Assembly (NCBI RefSeq): GCF_007971385.1
Contig: NZ_CP042434.1
Span: forward strand, 2,790,001-2,854,000
Direction: 5' to 3'
Source of the DNA: Arachidicoccus ginsenosidivorans
GTDB taxonomy: Bacteria; Bacteroidota; Bacteroidia; Chitinophagales; Chitinophagaceae
Length of the DNA: 64,000 nt
Within the stretch, counting starts at the first letter, position 1. Each line of letters opens with the position of its first letter. Made by a program: the position numbers and the translations under genes. The notes beneath the pieces were generated by a model. The model was not told the DNA's origin. It saw only the letters and a program-made list of their open reading frames with translations, and made no database searches. This document shows positions 9,042 through 20,277 of the stretch, one piece after another.

Positions 9042-10382
9042 TTATCCATCTATATGATATTCTTTTAATTTTCTGTATAGTGTTCTTTCGCTAATGCCCA
9101 GATCATAGGCGGCATCCTTTCGTTTCCCTCTGTGCTTTTTGAGGGCTTTGGTGATCAGTTCCTTTTCCTTATCCATAATATTCAACGTTTCTTCTACCTC
9201 TTCATGGCTGTGGATCTGTTCAGCGTCCCTGTCCGCATTTAGAATGACCGGATGGGCAGGATGGGCGTTACCAGAAGGCCCCTGATGATTGTGATTTGGT
9301 GTCTGATGGGGTGGTTCTTCATGAAAACTGCCTGGCAGTGCTGCATTGGCATAGTAAGGCTTAATCGCCTGTGAGGCGGCCTCGTGTTCGCTTAAGGACT
9401 GATAAAGTTTTTCCTTGGTATAATCATTTAGGGAATTAGCGATTTCTGGATTTTGCAGGATTTCACCGAGCATCTTTTTGAGTTCGTTGACATCTTTTTT
9501 CATATCAAAGAAGAGTTTATAGAGAATCTCCCGCTCATTGATAAACTCGTTGCTGTTATTTTGACCCACCTGTTGCGCCAGAACCGGCAGACGGTTATTA
9601 TGGTATTCAGGCAAGAACTGCTGCATCTCTTCAGGTGAGATTACATTGGATTTGCTTAATACGGAAATCTGTTCGGCGATATTTTTAAGTTCACGTACAT
9701 TGCCCGGCCAAGGATAGCTGATAAGCAGCTGCATGGCCTGGGGATCCAGTTGCAGGGGTGGCTTTCTGTATTTTTCCGCAAAATCCACAACAAACTTCCT
9801 GAAAAGAAGACTAATGTCATCTTTTCTGTCTTTAAGTGCCGGAACACGGATAGGAACTGTGCTTAAACGGTAATAAAGATCTTCCCGGAATTTTCCATTC
9901 TGGGTAAATTCATATAAATCCCTGTTGGTCGCGGCAATAACCCGGACATCTGTTTTCTGCACTTTGGAAGACCCGACCCGTATATATTCACCTGTTTCCA
10001 GGACCCTGAGCAGGCGGGCCTGTGTGCCGATAGGCATTTCTCCGATTTCATCCAGAAAGATCGTTCCGCCGCTGACGGTCTCAAAATAGCCTTTTCGGCT
10101 GTCTACGGCACCTGTGAAGGCGCCTTTTTCATGCCCAAATAATTCGCTGTCTATGGTGCCTTCCGGAATGGCGCCACAGTTGACGGCAATAAATTTATTA
10201 TGCTTTCTGGAAGAAAGTGCATGAATAATCTGGGAAAAGACCTCTTTACCGACGCCACTTTCTCCGACAATCAGCACACTCAAATCGGTGGCTGCGACCT
10301 GAACGGCGACGTTCAAGGCGTAGTTCAGCCCCTGGGAGTTTCCGATGATATTAAATCTGTTTTTGACCGTTTGTAAATCCAT
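9042..10382 (-). CDS. Sigma-54-dependent Fis-family transcriptional activator
   Basis: The 446-residue protein begins directly with the AAA+ sigma-54 activation domain and has no receiver or sensor domain. Walker A is GESGVGKE (residues 40-47), the sigma-54 contact loop is GAFTGA (87-92) and Walker B is GGTIFLDE (Asp111, Glu112). RVIAATNRDL and the arginine-finger region FREDLYYRL follow. Residues about 245-395 are a variable linker, rich in Gln, His and Pro near its end. The C terminus is a Fis-type helix-turn-helix (RKDAAYDLGISERTLYRKL). Without an N-terminal sensor, regulation may be by abundance or a partner. It lies downstream of miaB on the same strand with 223 bases between. Confidence 0.93.
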   Translation of the reverse strand: MDLQTVKNRFNIIGNSQGLNYALNVAVQVAATDLSVLIVGESGVGKEVFSQIIHALSSRKHNKFIAVNCGAIPEGTIDSELFGHEKGAFTGAVDSRKGYFETVSGGTIFLDEIGEMPIGTQARLLRVLETGEYIRVGSSKVQKTDVRVIAATNRDLYEFTQNGKFREDLYYRLSTVPIRVPALKDRKDDISLLFRKFVVDFAEKYRKPPLQLDPQAMQLLISYPWPGNVRELKNIAEQISVLSKSNVISPEEMQQFLPEYHNNRLPVLAQQVGQNNSNEFINEREILYKLFFDMKKDVNELKKMLGEILQNPEIANSLNDYTKEKLYQSLSEHEAASQAIKPYYANAALPGSFHEEPPHQTPNHNHQGPSGNAHPAHPVILNADRDAEQIHSHEEVEETLNIMDKEKELITKALKKHRGKRKDAAYDLGISERTLYRKLKEYHIDG

Positions 10383-10605
10383 GGTTCGATGTTTCCGGTT
10401 TTGAATAAAGTGCGCTTAACTTACTTAAATATTTGCTGAATAATATAATGGATGGATTTTGCGCACATCTTTTTTTGCATCAAAAAATATAGGTTCGGGA
10501 AGTAATGGGGCTACTTACATTTTTATCAACTACGTAAAAATTTATCTTAACGTAAATGATGTGTACCCACCAATACATACTGCAGGGTTAGGGTCAAAGC
10601 CACTG

Positions 10606-12033
10606 TTAAGGCTGCTCAGTGACCTGCCCTTTTAAGGTGGCCTTGTTGCATGCATCCACTTTTACCCATACATAATCTCCTTTTTGTAAACCATATGCTC
10701 CTTTGGGGAATACAATGACCTTATTTTGTGCATTCCTGCCCATCCAGTCTGTTTCACTTTTCTTACTCTCGCCTTCAATCAGGACCTTAAAGGTTTTACC
10801 TACGTCCTTTTTATTGCTTTCAAAAGAGAGCTCATATTGCAGGTCGACAATTTGCTGGAGCCGACGTTTTTTGGTTTCCAAAGGCACATCATCTGTATAT
10901 CGACGTGCAGCCAGGGTACCCGGACGCTCACTGTAGTAGAACATATAGGCATAGTCATATTGACTATAGCGCATAATAGATAAAGTTTCTTCATGATCTT
11001 CGTCTGTCTCCGTACAAAAACCGGCGATCATATCACTGCTGATGCCGCAATCCGGCAGGATGCGGTGAATCTGGTCCACCTTGGCCATATACCACTCTCT
11101 GGTATAGGTACGGTTCATTAGTTGCAGTATTCTGGAACTGCCGCTTTGAACAGGCAGATGAATATAATTACAGATATTCTCATATTTAGCCATGGTTGTT
11201 AACACTTCCTCTGTGATATCTTTTGGATGTGAGGTGCTAAAACGAACCCGAAGTTCCGGACTTACCTTAGCCACCATTTCTAATAACCGGGCAAAAGTGA
11301 TGACATCCTGGGTGTCTTCCTGAATAAAATTATAGCTGTCAACATTCTGGCCGAGCAAAGTGACTTCTTTAAATCCCCGGCTAAAAAGATCCTCGGCTTC
11401 CGCTACAATGGATAAGGGCTCTCTGCTTCTTTCCCGTCCCCTGGTAAAGGGTACTACACAGAAAGTACACATATTATTGCAGCCCCGCATAATAGAAATA
11501 AAAGCAGTGACCCCGTTACTGTTCAGCCGCACCGGTGAGATGTCTGCATAAGTCTCATCGCGGCTTAAGAGCACATTGATGGCCTTTTGGCCTGTCTGAG
11601 CCTCTTCCACCAGTGCAGGCAAGCTGCGATAAGCATCCGGTCCGACCACCAGATCAACCAGTTTTTCTTCGTCCAGAAATTTAGATTTAAGCCTTTCTGC
11701 CATGCAGCCCAATACGCCTACCAGCGCACCCGGACGGTTTTGCTTATATTTTTTAAATTCTGTGAGTCTTTTTCTGACGGTCTGCTCGGCTTTTTCCCTG
11801 ATGGAACAGGTATTGACAAAAATTAAATCTGCCTGCTCGGCATCACGGGTAGCCCCAAAGCCTTCCTTATTAAGAATCGATGCAACTATTTCGCTGTCAC
11901 TAAAATTCATTTGACAACCATAGCTTTCTATATAGAATTTTTTATTATACTTCTCTTCCCCAGCCAGTGGCGTATACGGTTCACCTTGTCTGAGTTCATT
12001 AATTTCTTTATTTTGCAGTTTTAAAGTCTCCAT
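10606..12033 (-). CDS. miaB: tRNA-2-methylthio-N6-dimethylallyladenosine synthase MiaB
   Basis: The 475-residue radical-SAM methylthiotransferase has three parts: an N-terminal MTTase domain ([15 protein letters not shown]; further Cys in [13 protein letters not shown] and [10 protein letters not shown]), the radical-SAM cluster motif [19 protein letters not shown], and a C-terminal TRAM domain ending [12 protein letters not shown]. It converts i6A37 to ms2i6A37 in tRNAs reading UNN codons. All cluster cysteines are visible. The start gives about 27 extra residues before the conserved YIESYGCQ, which is normal for Bacteroidota. Confidence 0.96.
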   Translation of the reverse strand: METLKLQNKEINELRQGEPYTPLAGEEKYNKKFYIESYGCQMNFSDSEIVASILNKEGFGATRDAEQADLIFVNTCSIREKAEQTVRKRLTEFKKYKQNRPGALVGVLGCMAERLKSKFLDEEKLVDLVVGPDAYRSLPALVEEAQTGQKAINVLLSRDETYADISPVRLNSNGVTAFISIMRGCNNMCTFCVVPFTRGRERSREPLSIVAEAEDLFSRGFKEVTLLGQNVDSYNFIQEDTQDVITFARLLEMVAKVSPELRVRFSTSHPKDITEEVLTTMAKYENICNYIHLPVQSGSSRILQLMNRTYTREWYMAKVDQIHRILPDCGISSDMIAGFCTETDEDHEETLSIMRYSQYDYAYMFYYSERPGTLAARRYTDDVPLETKKRRLQQIVDLQYELSFESNKKDVGKTFKVLIEGESKKSETDWMGRNAQNKVIVFPKGAYGLQKGDYVWVKVDACNKATLKGQVTEQP

Positions 12034-12440
12034 TCACCATTATTTATTCTGCAAAAGTACTTAAAAAATCAGCAAATGTCATAATGGCAGATATTTTGGA
12101 AAATTTTGGCTAATTTAAACCCAAAATGAGTGGAGAGTCATTTATTTTTGAGCCCATAACGATTGGATCGATAGACTTAGGACAATAATACTACTGGACA
12201 GCTATTAAGAAATAGTTGAATAATATAATTTGATCTTTAAATGAGTTATTATTAAACTATTTAGATCGGCGAATATCGAAAGCATAACAATGCTGAAACT
12301 TGGAAATGAATTGAGCAATAAAAACGGTCAAAAGTAATCAAGTGGAACGGGGCATCACAGTAAACGGCTAAACAGGCAAAAGCCTGTTACCAGACTGGTA
12401 AGATGCCGATCTGGCAACCCCTAAAATTCTAGAGTTAACT
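12034..12440. other. Intergenic region between divergent miaB and DUF3078-like gene
   Basis: No ORF of note is present. AACAGGC (12371-12377) and GCCTGTT (12382-12388) form a small hairpin in the presumed leader of the DUF3078-like gene, without a T-run. No tRNA or riboswitch was recognised. Confidence 0.4.
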
Positions 12441-13418
12441 TTGAGAACAAGAATAAAGCAACATATTTATTTATTACTGGCGATGACGGCAGTAGGGTCT
12501 TCCCTATTTGCCCAAAGTGATATTCCTGTCCGCTCTCTTCCCTCAGAAATCTTTGTTACGGTCAAAAAGGGATCAACCGATACCATCCCCTGGAAGTGGA
12601 AATATGGCGGCAGGGGGGATTTGCATTTATCGCAGAGTTCACTGAAGAACTGGGCAGCCGGGGGCGAGGACTTTTCCATGGCACTGACCTCTTATGTGAA
12701 CGCTTTTTTATATCACCGAAAGGGCAAACATTCCTGGGATACCAATGTTGATTTTAATTTTGGCTATGTCCAGACGACCTCCACGGGTGGTAGAAAAAAT
12801 GACGACCGGATTGCAGGAACCTCCAAATATGGCATCAAACTCGACAGTGCCGGCAAGATTAACGCCTCTTTACTATTAAATGGTCGTTCCCAGTTTTTTG
12901 ATGGCCGGCAATATTATTCAAAGGATAGCTCCTCGCTGGTCTCCTCTTTCATGTCTCCGGCCTATGCGGTGATTTCCCTGGGTCTTGATTATAAACCTAA
13001 GCCAGAATTATCCATTTTTGCCTCTCCGCTCACTACGCGTCTGACGGTCATCCTGAATAAAAAACTGGCCGCCCTGGGGCTGTATGGTCTGGATAAGGGG
13101 CACCGTTACCATTTTGCACCTGGTGCTTTTGCAACGATAAACTACCAGAAGGACATTATTAAGAATGTAAACTATAGGGCCAACCTAAACCTGTTCTCGG
13201 ACTATTCTGAGAAGCCGCAGAATGTGGACCTGGATATGAGCAATAATCTAAGTTTTAAGATCAATCGGTTTCTTTCTGCATCCTATAGCCTTGATCTGAT
13301 CTATGATGATGATGTCAGGCTGTTTGGCCCGACTGGGGACAGTCCCGGTTTGCAGGTGAAAAGTATGATCGGCGTCGGCTTCAGTATGCCTTTTAAAACC
13401 GGTTATGCACGTATGTAG
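12441..13418 (+). CDS. DUF3078-like outer-membrane beta-barrel protein
   Basis: The 325-residue protein has a signal peptide (IYLLLAMTAVGSSLFAQ) and a beta-rich mature part with alternating hydrophobic strands and the stretch LSQSSLKNWAAGGEDFSMAL near residue 63. That Trp-Ala-Ala-Gly-Gly signature is characteristic of Bacteroidota DUF3078 proteins. The only start that keeps a full signal peptide is TTG at 12441. An in-frame stop lies about 14 codons upstream, and the first internal ATG falls inside the signal helix. Function is unknown; an outer-membrane location is inferred. It precedes nadK by 48 bases. Confidence 0.75.
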   Translation: MRTRIKQHIYLLLAMTAVGSSLFAQSDIPVRSLPSEIFVTVKKGSTDTIPWKWKYGGRGDLHLSQSSLKNWAAGGEDFSMALTSYVNAFLYHRKGKHSWDTNVDFNFGYVQTTSTGGRKNDDRIAGTSKYGIKLDSAGKINASLLLNGRSQFFDGRQYYSKDSSSLVSSFMSPAYAVISLGLDYKPKPELSIFASPLTTRLTVILNKKLAALGLYGLDKGHRYHFAPGAFATINYQKDIIKNVNYRANLNLFSDYSEKPQNVDLDMSNNLSFKINRFLSASYSLDLIYDDDVRLFGPTGDSPGLQVKSMIGVGFSMPFKTGYARM

Positions 13419-13433
13419 ACCATATAAATTGAT

Positions 13434-13441
13434 TACATTTG
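13434..13441 (+). promoter_or_regulatory. Possible -7 box upstream of nadK
   Basis: TACATTTG matches TAnnTTTG and lies 26 bases before the nadK ATG. No clear -33 element is seen at the usual distance. Confidence 0.3.
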
Positions 13442-13466
13442 CAATAGGATCAATCCCACACCGTCT

Positions 13467-14345
13467 ATGCAAGTTGCAATTTATGCAAGAATTTTACCCG
13501 CTGAATATAGCCAGGATATCGATTCCTTACTGGAGGAGCTGACGTTAAAAGGTATCGGTGTCGTTATCTACAAAGGACTGCTTGAACAATTTGAAGATAT
13601 CGCCAGAAGGTTTACAGGTATCGGGATATTTTCAGATGGCAGCAATTTAAACAGTGATATTGATTGTCTGATCAGCCTGGGCGGTGACGGCACCATCTTA
13701 GATACGGTTACCCTGGTAGGGGATAAAAATATACCTATTCTGGGGGTGAATTTTGGCCGGTTAGGCTTTCTGACCGGAGCCAGCAGAGAAGAGTTTTCCC
13801 TGGTGCTGGGGGAGCTGATCAATCAGAATTATATTATAGACTCCAGAACCCTGATTCACCTGGATGCGGCCATTCCTTTATTTGGCAGTACGCCCTTTGC
13901 ACTCAATGATTTTACCATTACCAAAAGAGATGCTGCCCCCATGATTGTGGTCAGGACCTTTCTAAATGGGGAATTTATCAACTCTTATTATGCAGATGGA
14001 CTGATTGTGGCCACGGCTACCGGCAGTACCGGCTATTCCATGAGCTGTAGCGGCCCGATTATCTTTCCGGACTCTGCCAGCCTGGTTATTACCCCCATTG
14101 CTCCGCACCACCTCAATACAAGGCCCATAATCGTACCGGACAATAATGTCATATCTTTTGAGGTAGAAAGTCGGGCAAGTGATTTTCTTTGTACCCTGGA
14201 TGCCCGACGCGAAGTGGTCGCTAACAGTGTGCAACTGGCCATCAGAAGAGAAAGCTTTACTATCAAATTGATCCGCTTTAAGGAAAACAGCTTTTTGTCC
14301 ACCCTGCGCAGCAAGCTTTCCTGGGGGTTCGACAAAAGAAACTAA
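13467..14345 (+). CDS. nadK: NAD kinase
   Basis: The 292-residue protein carries the NAD/diacylglycerol-kinase motif LGGDGT (residues 71-76; Asp74 is the expected general base), then FGRLGFLT, the NDFTITKRD segment and the glycine-rich TATGSTGYSMSCSGPI. It phosphorylates NAD to NADP in the cytoplasm. Length and motif spacing are standard. It opens a run of envelope genes (DUF6089-like, uppS, bamA, ompH, ompH) whose order is common in Bacteroidota. Confidence 0.96.
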   Translation: MQVAIYARILPAEYSQDIDSLLEELTLKGIGVVIYKGLLEQFEDIARRFTGIGIFSDGSNLNSDIDCLISLGGDGTILDTVTLVGDKNIPILGVNFGRLGFLTGASREEFSLVLGELINQNYIIDSRTLIHLDAAIPLFGSTPFALNDFTITKRDAAPMIVVRTFLNGEFINSYYADGLIVATATGSTGYSMSCSGPIIFPDSASLVITPIAPHHLNTRPIIVPDNNVISFEVESRASDFLCTLDARREVVANSVQLAIRRESFTIKLIRFKENSFLSTLRSKLSWGFDKRN

Positions 14346-14353
14346 CAATAAAT

Positions 14354-15264
14354 ATGCGCATTCACCTAAATCGTCATTTGACAATTAAATTCAGATTAAT
14401 ACAGCTAAGACAGGCCTTACTGACTTGTTTTTTGATTTGTGGGGGGTAGGACTTCATGCACAATCTGCTAGTTACCAGTATCAGCCGCAGGCAGAAGTAG
14501 GCATTGGGCTGGGAACTGCCCATTATTTTGGGGATCTGAATCCAGAAGGGGGCTTAAGCCCCGTTCATTACAGCGCCGGTCTTTTCTACCAGCGGTATAT
14601 GGGCAATTATATCGCCATGAGGCTTAGTGCGAATTATATCCATCTGGCTGCCAGCGATAAAGATAATCAATCCGATGCCTACCATGGTCGGGGGCTGGAT
14701 TTTACCAATAATGTAATGGAACTTACTTTGACCGGCAGTTTTAATTTTTTCCGTTACGCCCCGGGCGTAGCAGGGCATAGTTTTACGCCCTACGTGGGCC
14801 TGGGTATCGGGGGCATTTACACGGATCCTTATACCAAGACAGATCAGGGAGAAAAAGTAAAGCTCAGAAAACTGGGCACAGAAGGGCAGAATAGCACAAC
14901 TCCGCATGATGGCAAAAAATATGGCCCGTTGGCCATGGTGTTTCCCCTGTCTGTCGGTGTCAGGCAGGCCCTTAGCCCTAAATTGAATATTTTCGCCGAA
15001 GCGACATACCGTTTCACAAAAACAGATTATCTGGATGATGTCAGTACGACCTACGCTGGAAAGGAAGCGTTTGATCCCGCAAATTATAAGAGCAGCCCTG
15101 GCCAGGCAGCTGAGGCACTTGAATTGCAGGACAGAAATCTGGACGGCAAGCCCAGAATGCAAGGCTGGCAAAGAGGCAATAGCCTGGCCAGCGACCGGTA
15201 TCTGACCTTGCAAATAGGTCTTTCATTTAATTTTGGATCCTGCAACTGCCCGATGGTCTATTAG
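14354..15264 (+). CDS. DUF6089-like outer-membrane beta-barrel protein (frame broken by one missing base)
   Basis: The ATG at 14354 encodes a basic N terminus and hydrophobic helix (ALLTCFLICGG) that runs into a stop at the six-G run near 14440-14446. Adding one G joins it to VGLHAQSASYQYQPQAEVG and the 270-residue barrel-like part. That part has Gly-aromatic strands such as VGIGLGTAHYFGDLNPEGG and ends LTLQIGLSFNFGSCNCPMVY. The restored protein is 303 residues with a signal peptide. Without the repair, the mature part would have to start from a TTG with no signal. Family members sit between nadK and uppS in Bacteroidota; their function is unknown. The start is 8 bases after the nadK stop. 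Confidence 0.75.
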
Positions 15265-15334
15265 CCGGACAGCGGGATGGGGGAGGCTAAATTGGGGCCT
15301 TAGAACCAACCAAGCAATGCTCGGATTATTTTTG

Positions 15335-15342
15335 TACTTTTG
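15335..15342 (+). promoter_or_regulatory. Possible -7 box upstream of uppS
   Basis: TACTTTTG matches TAnnTTTG, 23 bases before the uppS ATG. No convincing -33 box. Confidence 0.3.
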
Positions 15343-15365
15343 CCCCCTTATTTTTAATAAAATCA

Positions 15366-16118
15366 ATGGAAAAGTCTTTGCAATATCAGATTGACCCGGC
15401 CAGGCTGCCCCGCCATGTTGCCATCATTATGGATGGAAACGGACGCTGGGCCCAGGAAAAGGGGGAAGACCGCCTTTATGGACACTATCACGGTGTACAA
15501 AGTGTACGAACCGTGACAGAAGCGGCCACTGAACTCGGTATTGAATATCTGACGCTCTATGCCTTTAGTACTGAGAATTGGGATCGCCCATCCGCGGAGG
15601 TAGCCGGGTTGATGCAACTTCTCATCCAGACTGTACGCAAAGAAGTGCCGGATCTATGTAAAAACAATGTCCGGCTCCATGTTATCGGTGATCTGGAAAT
15701 GTTACCAGATGATGCCCGTCAGGAGATGCAGGAAGCCTTGGCGGAAACAGCTGGCAATACAGGGCTTCATTTAATACTGGCGCTCAGCTATAGCAGCCGT
15801 TGGGAACTCAACCGGGCTGCCCGGCTAATAGCCCAGCAGGTCGCTGCCGGGAAACTGCAGCCGGAAGACATTGGAAAAGACTTACTCGGGCGTTATCTGA
15901 CCACGGCAGACTATCCCGATCCTGAGCTAATGATCCGGACAGGCGGAGAAAACAGAATCAGTAATTTCCTGTTATATCAGCTGGCATATGCAGAATTATA
16001 TTTTACCGATATAAAATGGCCGGATTTTAACAAAGAGGCATTTTTGACGGCTATTGGCGCATATCAGACCAGAGAAAGGCGTTTTGGCAGAACCGGTGAA
16101 CAGGTAAAAAATGGCTGA
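15366..16118 (+). CDS. uppS: Isoprenyl transferase (undecaprenyl diphosphate synthase)
   Basis: The 250-residue cis-prenyltransferase carries IIMDGNGRWAQ (catalytic Asp23), FSTENWDRP, LILALSYSSRWEL and the C-terminal block MIRTGGENRISNFLLYQLAY, ending with LYFTDIKWPDF. It condenses isopentenyl diphosphate units to C55-PP, the carrier for peptidoglycan and surface polysaccharides. Length and motifs are standard. A -7-like box lies upstream and bamA follows after about 480 bases. Confidence 0.96.
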   Translation: MEKSLQYQIDPARLPRHVAIIMDGNGRWAQEKGEDRLYGHYHGVQSVRTVTEAATELGIEYLTLYAFSTENWDRPSAEVAGLMQLLIQTVRKEVPDLCKNNVRLHVIGDLEMLPDDARQEMQEALAETAGNTGLHLILALSYSSRWELNRAARLIAQQVAAGKLQPEDIGKDLLGRYLTTADYPDPELMIRTGGENRISNFLLYQLAYAELYFTDIKWPDFNKEAFLTAIGAYQTRERRFGRTGEQVKNG

Positions 16119-16599
16119 AAGTGTCTGCCTGTATAGCCCTAAGGGAATGAACAGGGAAGTAGATCAGTACAAAGTATTTGCCAGAGGTGAAGCAGTTATT
16201 TTAACCGGAAAACAGCAGGGATCCTCCCGGAAAATTGCGCTGGTAAAAATAAGCGGCTTTTTAACAAAGACTTTTAATTATTACCGCTAATTTGCCACGC
16301 TTATATATATAATTTATTGGCTGAAAGCGAGAATATATCATTTGGCCGGGCAAATTATATATCGAAATATAAAATGCAATCAGCGGAGAGCAGATGTGTT
16401 GAGTGGTGTGGTTGGGCGTAGAGAGGGGGACAGTTGTCCAGAAGGTTATTGGAGCAATAAAGAAAAGAGATTTAGTAAAGTGTAAAGTAAAAGGGGGCTA
16501 AGTCACGGCGTAAGTTGTCAAACAAACCGCTGCAAATCAGCCGCTCTGAATTAAAAATATTAAAGCAAAGGAAACTTTAAAACAGCAATTTAAAATTTA
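16119..16599. other. Intergenic region between uppS and bamA
   Basis: A 59-codon ORF (16111-16290, plus) overlaps the uppS end but resembles no known protein and has no supporting signal. The rest holds no recognised element; a bamA promoter must lie here. Confidence 0.3.
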
Positions 16600-19367
16600 A
16601 TGCGAAAATCGAGTCAATTGATATGGGTGCTGGTATTAATCCTACTAAGCGGTCAGATACAAGCACAAATTAATACAGACAATAGCGATACGACCAAGCG
16701 GGTGCTCTATTCCACCAACCAGGACCTGAAATCCGCCTTGGACCAAAGTAATCCAGTCCGATACAAAGTGGCTGAACTTGCTGTTACGGGAAATGCTAGC
16801 TTTGATACCAACCTACTGAAAGCCACCTCCGGCATCACAGTGGGTAGCTTTATTACACTGCCGGGCGGGGATGAATTACCCAGAAGTATCCACACGCTTT
16901 GGAGTCAGGGCTTTTTTAGTGATATTACTTATTATGTTACTAAGATCCAGGGCAATGAAATCTCTTTGGAACTTCACGTAACAGAAAGGCCTCGTGTGAC
17001 CAAATTTTATTTTAAGGGGGTTAGTAAGACCCAGGCCGATGAACTGAAAACCAAAAGCGGTATTACGCCAGGCCACGCACTCACGGAAAACATGAAAATG
17101 AACGCAGTAGATGCGATCCGTACTTATTATGCAGAAAAAGGGTTCCGCCGGGTAGCCATTGATATTATCGAGCGCAAGGACACTACTTTTGACAACTCTG
17201 TATTACTTTATTTTAATATTAATAAAGGAACCAAAGTAAAAGTCAATCAAATTGACTTTTTCGGCAATACGGCCATTGACGGGCTTAAACTCAAAAAGAA
17301 GATGAAAGGCACCAAAGAAATGTCCCGTCTTACTTTTTACCCGACAACGGAAAGTTTTGATACCTCAGGATGGGGAACACCTTATAAATACGATTGGCAA
17401 GATTATATGCAGGATCATGGTTATCTGACCTATACCAAGACCAGAAACCTGATCAGCCCTTATGTCCACATCAATCCACTGGTATCGGCTAAATTCAATG
17501 AGAAAAAATATCAGGAAGACAAACAAAAGCTAATTGATTATTATAACTCCAAAGGCTATAGAGATGCTAAGATCGTTAAGGATTCCATCTACTATACCAA
17601 GAAGGGCAATGTCAATGTAGATATTAAAGTCAGTGAAGGACACAAATATTACTTTGGTAATATTAAATGGGTAGGCAATACAAAATACCCGGATTCATTG
17701 CTGGATGTCTTATTGGATATCCGTAAAGGGGATATATACAATAAGGAATTACTCAATGATAAACTGGGCATCGGTGGTGGTCAGGATGCCATGAGTATCT
17801 CCAACCTCTATTTAGATAACGGCTATCTGTTCTTCCAGGTAGAACCCATTGAATCTACTGTTTACAATGATACAATTGACTTTGTCATGAATATGCGGGA
17901 AGGGCCAGAGGCGACGCTTACCCGGGTCAATATTGTGGGCAATGACAAAACCAATGAACACGTCATCCGTCGTGCGCTTAGAACCTTGCCAGGTGACAAG
18001 TTCAGTAAAAGCGACATCATGATGTCGCTGCGCGAGTTAAGTGTGCTTAAGTTCTTTGATGAACAGAAAATGAATCCGGTACCGGAACCCAATCCGGCGG
18101 ATGGTACGGTAGAATTGACCTATAACCTGGTGGAAAAATCAGCAGACCAGTTGCAGTTAAGTGCCGGTTTTGGTGGCGGTATTGGTCTGACAGGTACTCT
18201 GGGGTTACTTTTAATAACTTCTCCCTGCGTAATATATTTAATAAGAAAGGCTGGGATCCGTTACCAACCGGTGATGGACAAATGCTGTCACTGAACTTCC
18301 AGAGTAATGGTAAGGCTTTCCGCTCTTATAGCGTACAGTTTGTAGAGCCCTGGCTGGGTGGAAAACACCAAAATGCCCTTAGCGTCAGTTTTGCGGACAG
18401 TAAGTTCAGAAACGGATATAACTATTATACCGGTCAGTGGGATGATCAGGGGGATACGGCCTCTTTTCGTACCACCAGTATCAGTGTGGGACTGAGTAAA
18501 AGGTTAAATTGGCCTGATCCTTATTTTCAGATCGGTGCCCAGATAAACTATACCCGTTATCAGTTACATAATTATTATATTGATCAGTATAATTTGCCCA
18601 ATTATCGCAATGGGGTATCCAATAATATTAACCTGCGACTGACACTTTCCAGAAACTCTGTGAATAGTGCACAGTATCCAACTGGCGGATCTAGTATTAT
18701 GGCTTATGCGCAGTTAACCCCGCCGTTCTCCTATTTTGATAAGTCCATTGAAACGGCTACTGATCCCGCGAAAAAATACAAATTCGTGGAATACCAGAAA
18801 TACCGCTTTACCGGAGACTGGTATGTGCCGATCGGCCCGCAGCACGGGGAAGACAAAAAACAGTTTGTCCTGAAAGCCTCCGTCAAAATGGGTTATCTCG
18901 GTAAATACAATCCTGATATGCCTGTTTCACCCTTTGAACGTTTCCAGTTAGGGGATGCAGGGATGAGTAATAACTATGCCTTACTTGGTTATGATATTAT
19001 CTCTCAAAGAGGCTATCCGGTCTATGAGACCTCCAATCCAAGGTATAACCCGGATCAGTCCGGTGCGACACAGTATTTTACGATTTTCAACAAATATTCA
19101 CTGGAACTGCGCTATCCGCTCTCACTCAGCCAGGCGAGTACGATCTTCGGTCTGGTATTCGCAGAGGCAGCCAATGGTTGGTATTCTTTCAAGGATTATA
19201 ATCCTTTCCAGCTCCGTCGTGATGTGGGTGTAGGTGCACGTTTTTACCTGCCTATGTTTGGCCTCTTAGGCTTTGACTACGGTATTGGTATTGACCGTCT
19301 GCGTTCCGGACAGGGACTGGGTAAAGCCGGTCGGTTTACCTTTATGTTAGGTTATGAACCAGATTAA
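16600..19367 (+). CDS. bamA: Outer membrane assembly factor BamA (frame broken by one missing base)
   Basis: The first frame (from 16600) gives a signal peptide (LVLILLSGQIQAQ) and five POTRA domains (about residues 50-510) before derailing at about 18205. The second frame holds the Omp85 barrel to 19367. Adding one G to the four-G run near 18208-18211 yields LGVTFNNFSLRNIFNKKGW and one 922-residue protein. The barrel contains FNKYSLELRYPLS and ends FMLGYEPD. BamA inserts beta-barrel proteins into the outer membrane and is essential, so a real null mutation is improbable; I infer a base-call error. The neighbours encoding Skp-like chaperones fit the pathway. Confidence 0.92.
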
Positions 19368-19610
19368 TGGGATCCGCGAGTAGTATCCCGAGATAGATCA
19401 GCTGAATGAACCTATATACTAGGGGATAACAGGAGCTTATTATTCGGCTTATCCGCTATATACAATACATGACGGCAGCGTAGCGTTTTTAGGATATAAA
19501 TTTTAAGTCTGTTGCATTTTTTAGGCATTTTTCAAAAATGCAGCAAAATGCCGGCTGATTATGGGCTTAAAAATTAGCTTAGAAATTAATACAACACCAG
19601 ACGTTATGTT

Positions 19611-20183
19611 ATGATTAGAAAAGTTTGCAGTCAAAGTAAAAGTAGGTTAATACGTAAAAGCAGGTCTTTCAAATCTATATTTCTGCTACTGTTTTGTATC
19701 GGAGCGGTTTTCACTGCTGGCGCGCAGCGCTATGCAGTGGTGGACATGAACTATATGCTCAGTAAAATGCCGGAATATGCACGTGTAGATACAACGCTGG
19801 AGCTCATGACGGCAAAGTGGCAAAAACAAGTGGATAGTGCCAGCCATTACGCAGATTCTTTGAGAAATGACTATAAATCGGAACAATATATGCTTCCCGA
19901 TGAGTTAAAAGCTAAAAGAATGTTGCAAATCCAAAACGCTGAGACCGAGGTTCGCAATTTGCGAACAAGCTATTTTGGCTATCAGGGTGCGTTATTTAAA
20001 AAAAGGGCACAACTTGTGCAACCTATTCAAAATAAGATATATAGCATTATCCAACAGCTTTCTGTCAAGTATGGCTGGGATTTTGTTTTAGACAAGAGCG
20101 CAGGAACACAACTTATTTTTTCTGACCCTAAACTCAACAAGAGTGATTTGATTTTGGAGGCCATGGGTGTTAAAACAAAATAA
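19611..20183 (+). CDS. OmpH/Skp-family periplasmic chaperone (first copy)
   Basis: The 190-residue protein has a long basic N region and signal helix (FLLLFCIGAVFTAGAQ), then the OmpH start RYAVVDMNYMLSKMPEY. A coiled-coil arm follows (about residues 70-140), then LSVKYGWDFVLDKSAG. Skp-like chaperones keep unfolded outer-membrane proteins soluble in the periplasm and deliver them to BamA, which is encoded directly upstream. A shorter start inside the basic N region is possible. It is paired with a second paralogue 94 bases downstream. Confidence 0.9.
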   Translation: MIRKVCSQSKSRLIRKSRSFKSIFLLLFCIGAVFTAGAQRYAVVDMNYMLSKMPEYARVDTTLELMTAKWQKQVDSASHYADSLRNDYKSEQYMLPDELKAKRMLQIQNAETEVRNLRTSYFGYQGALFKKRAQLVQPIQNKIYSIIQQLSVKYGWDFVLDKSAGTQLIFSDPKLNKSDLILEAMGVKTK

Positions 20184-20277
20184 AGTTGGCAAACTAATTT
20201 AAGTTACTATATTTACATTCAAAATTTTCGGGCGTTGGTATGCCCTGAACAATAAAAAACAAAAACTAAAAGAAAGA

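Noticed and set aside
12361..12430. tRNA or riboswitch before the DUF3078-like gene
   Set aside because: Only one 7-bp hairpin and a weak second pairing can be drawn; no acceptor stem, T-loop or known aptamer core.
16111..16290. 59-codon gene overlapping the uppS end
   Set aside because: No homology, no supporting start signal and odd composition; not reported as a CDS.
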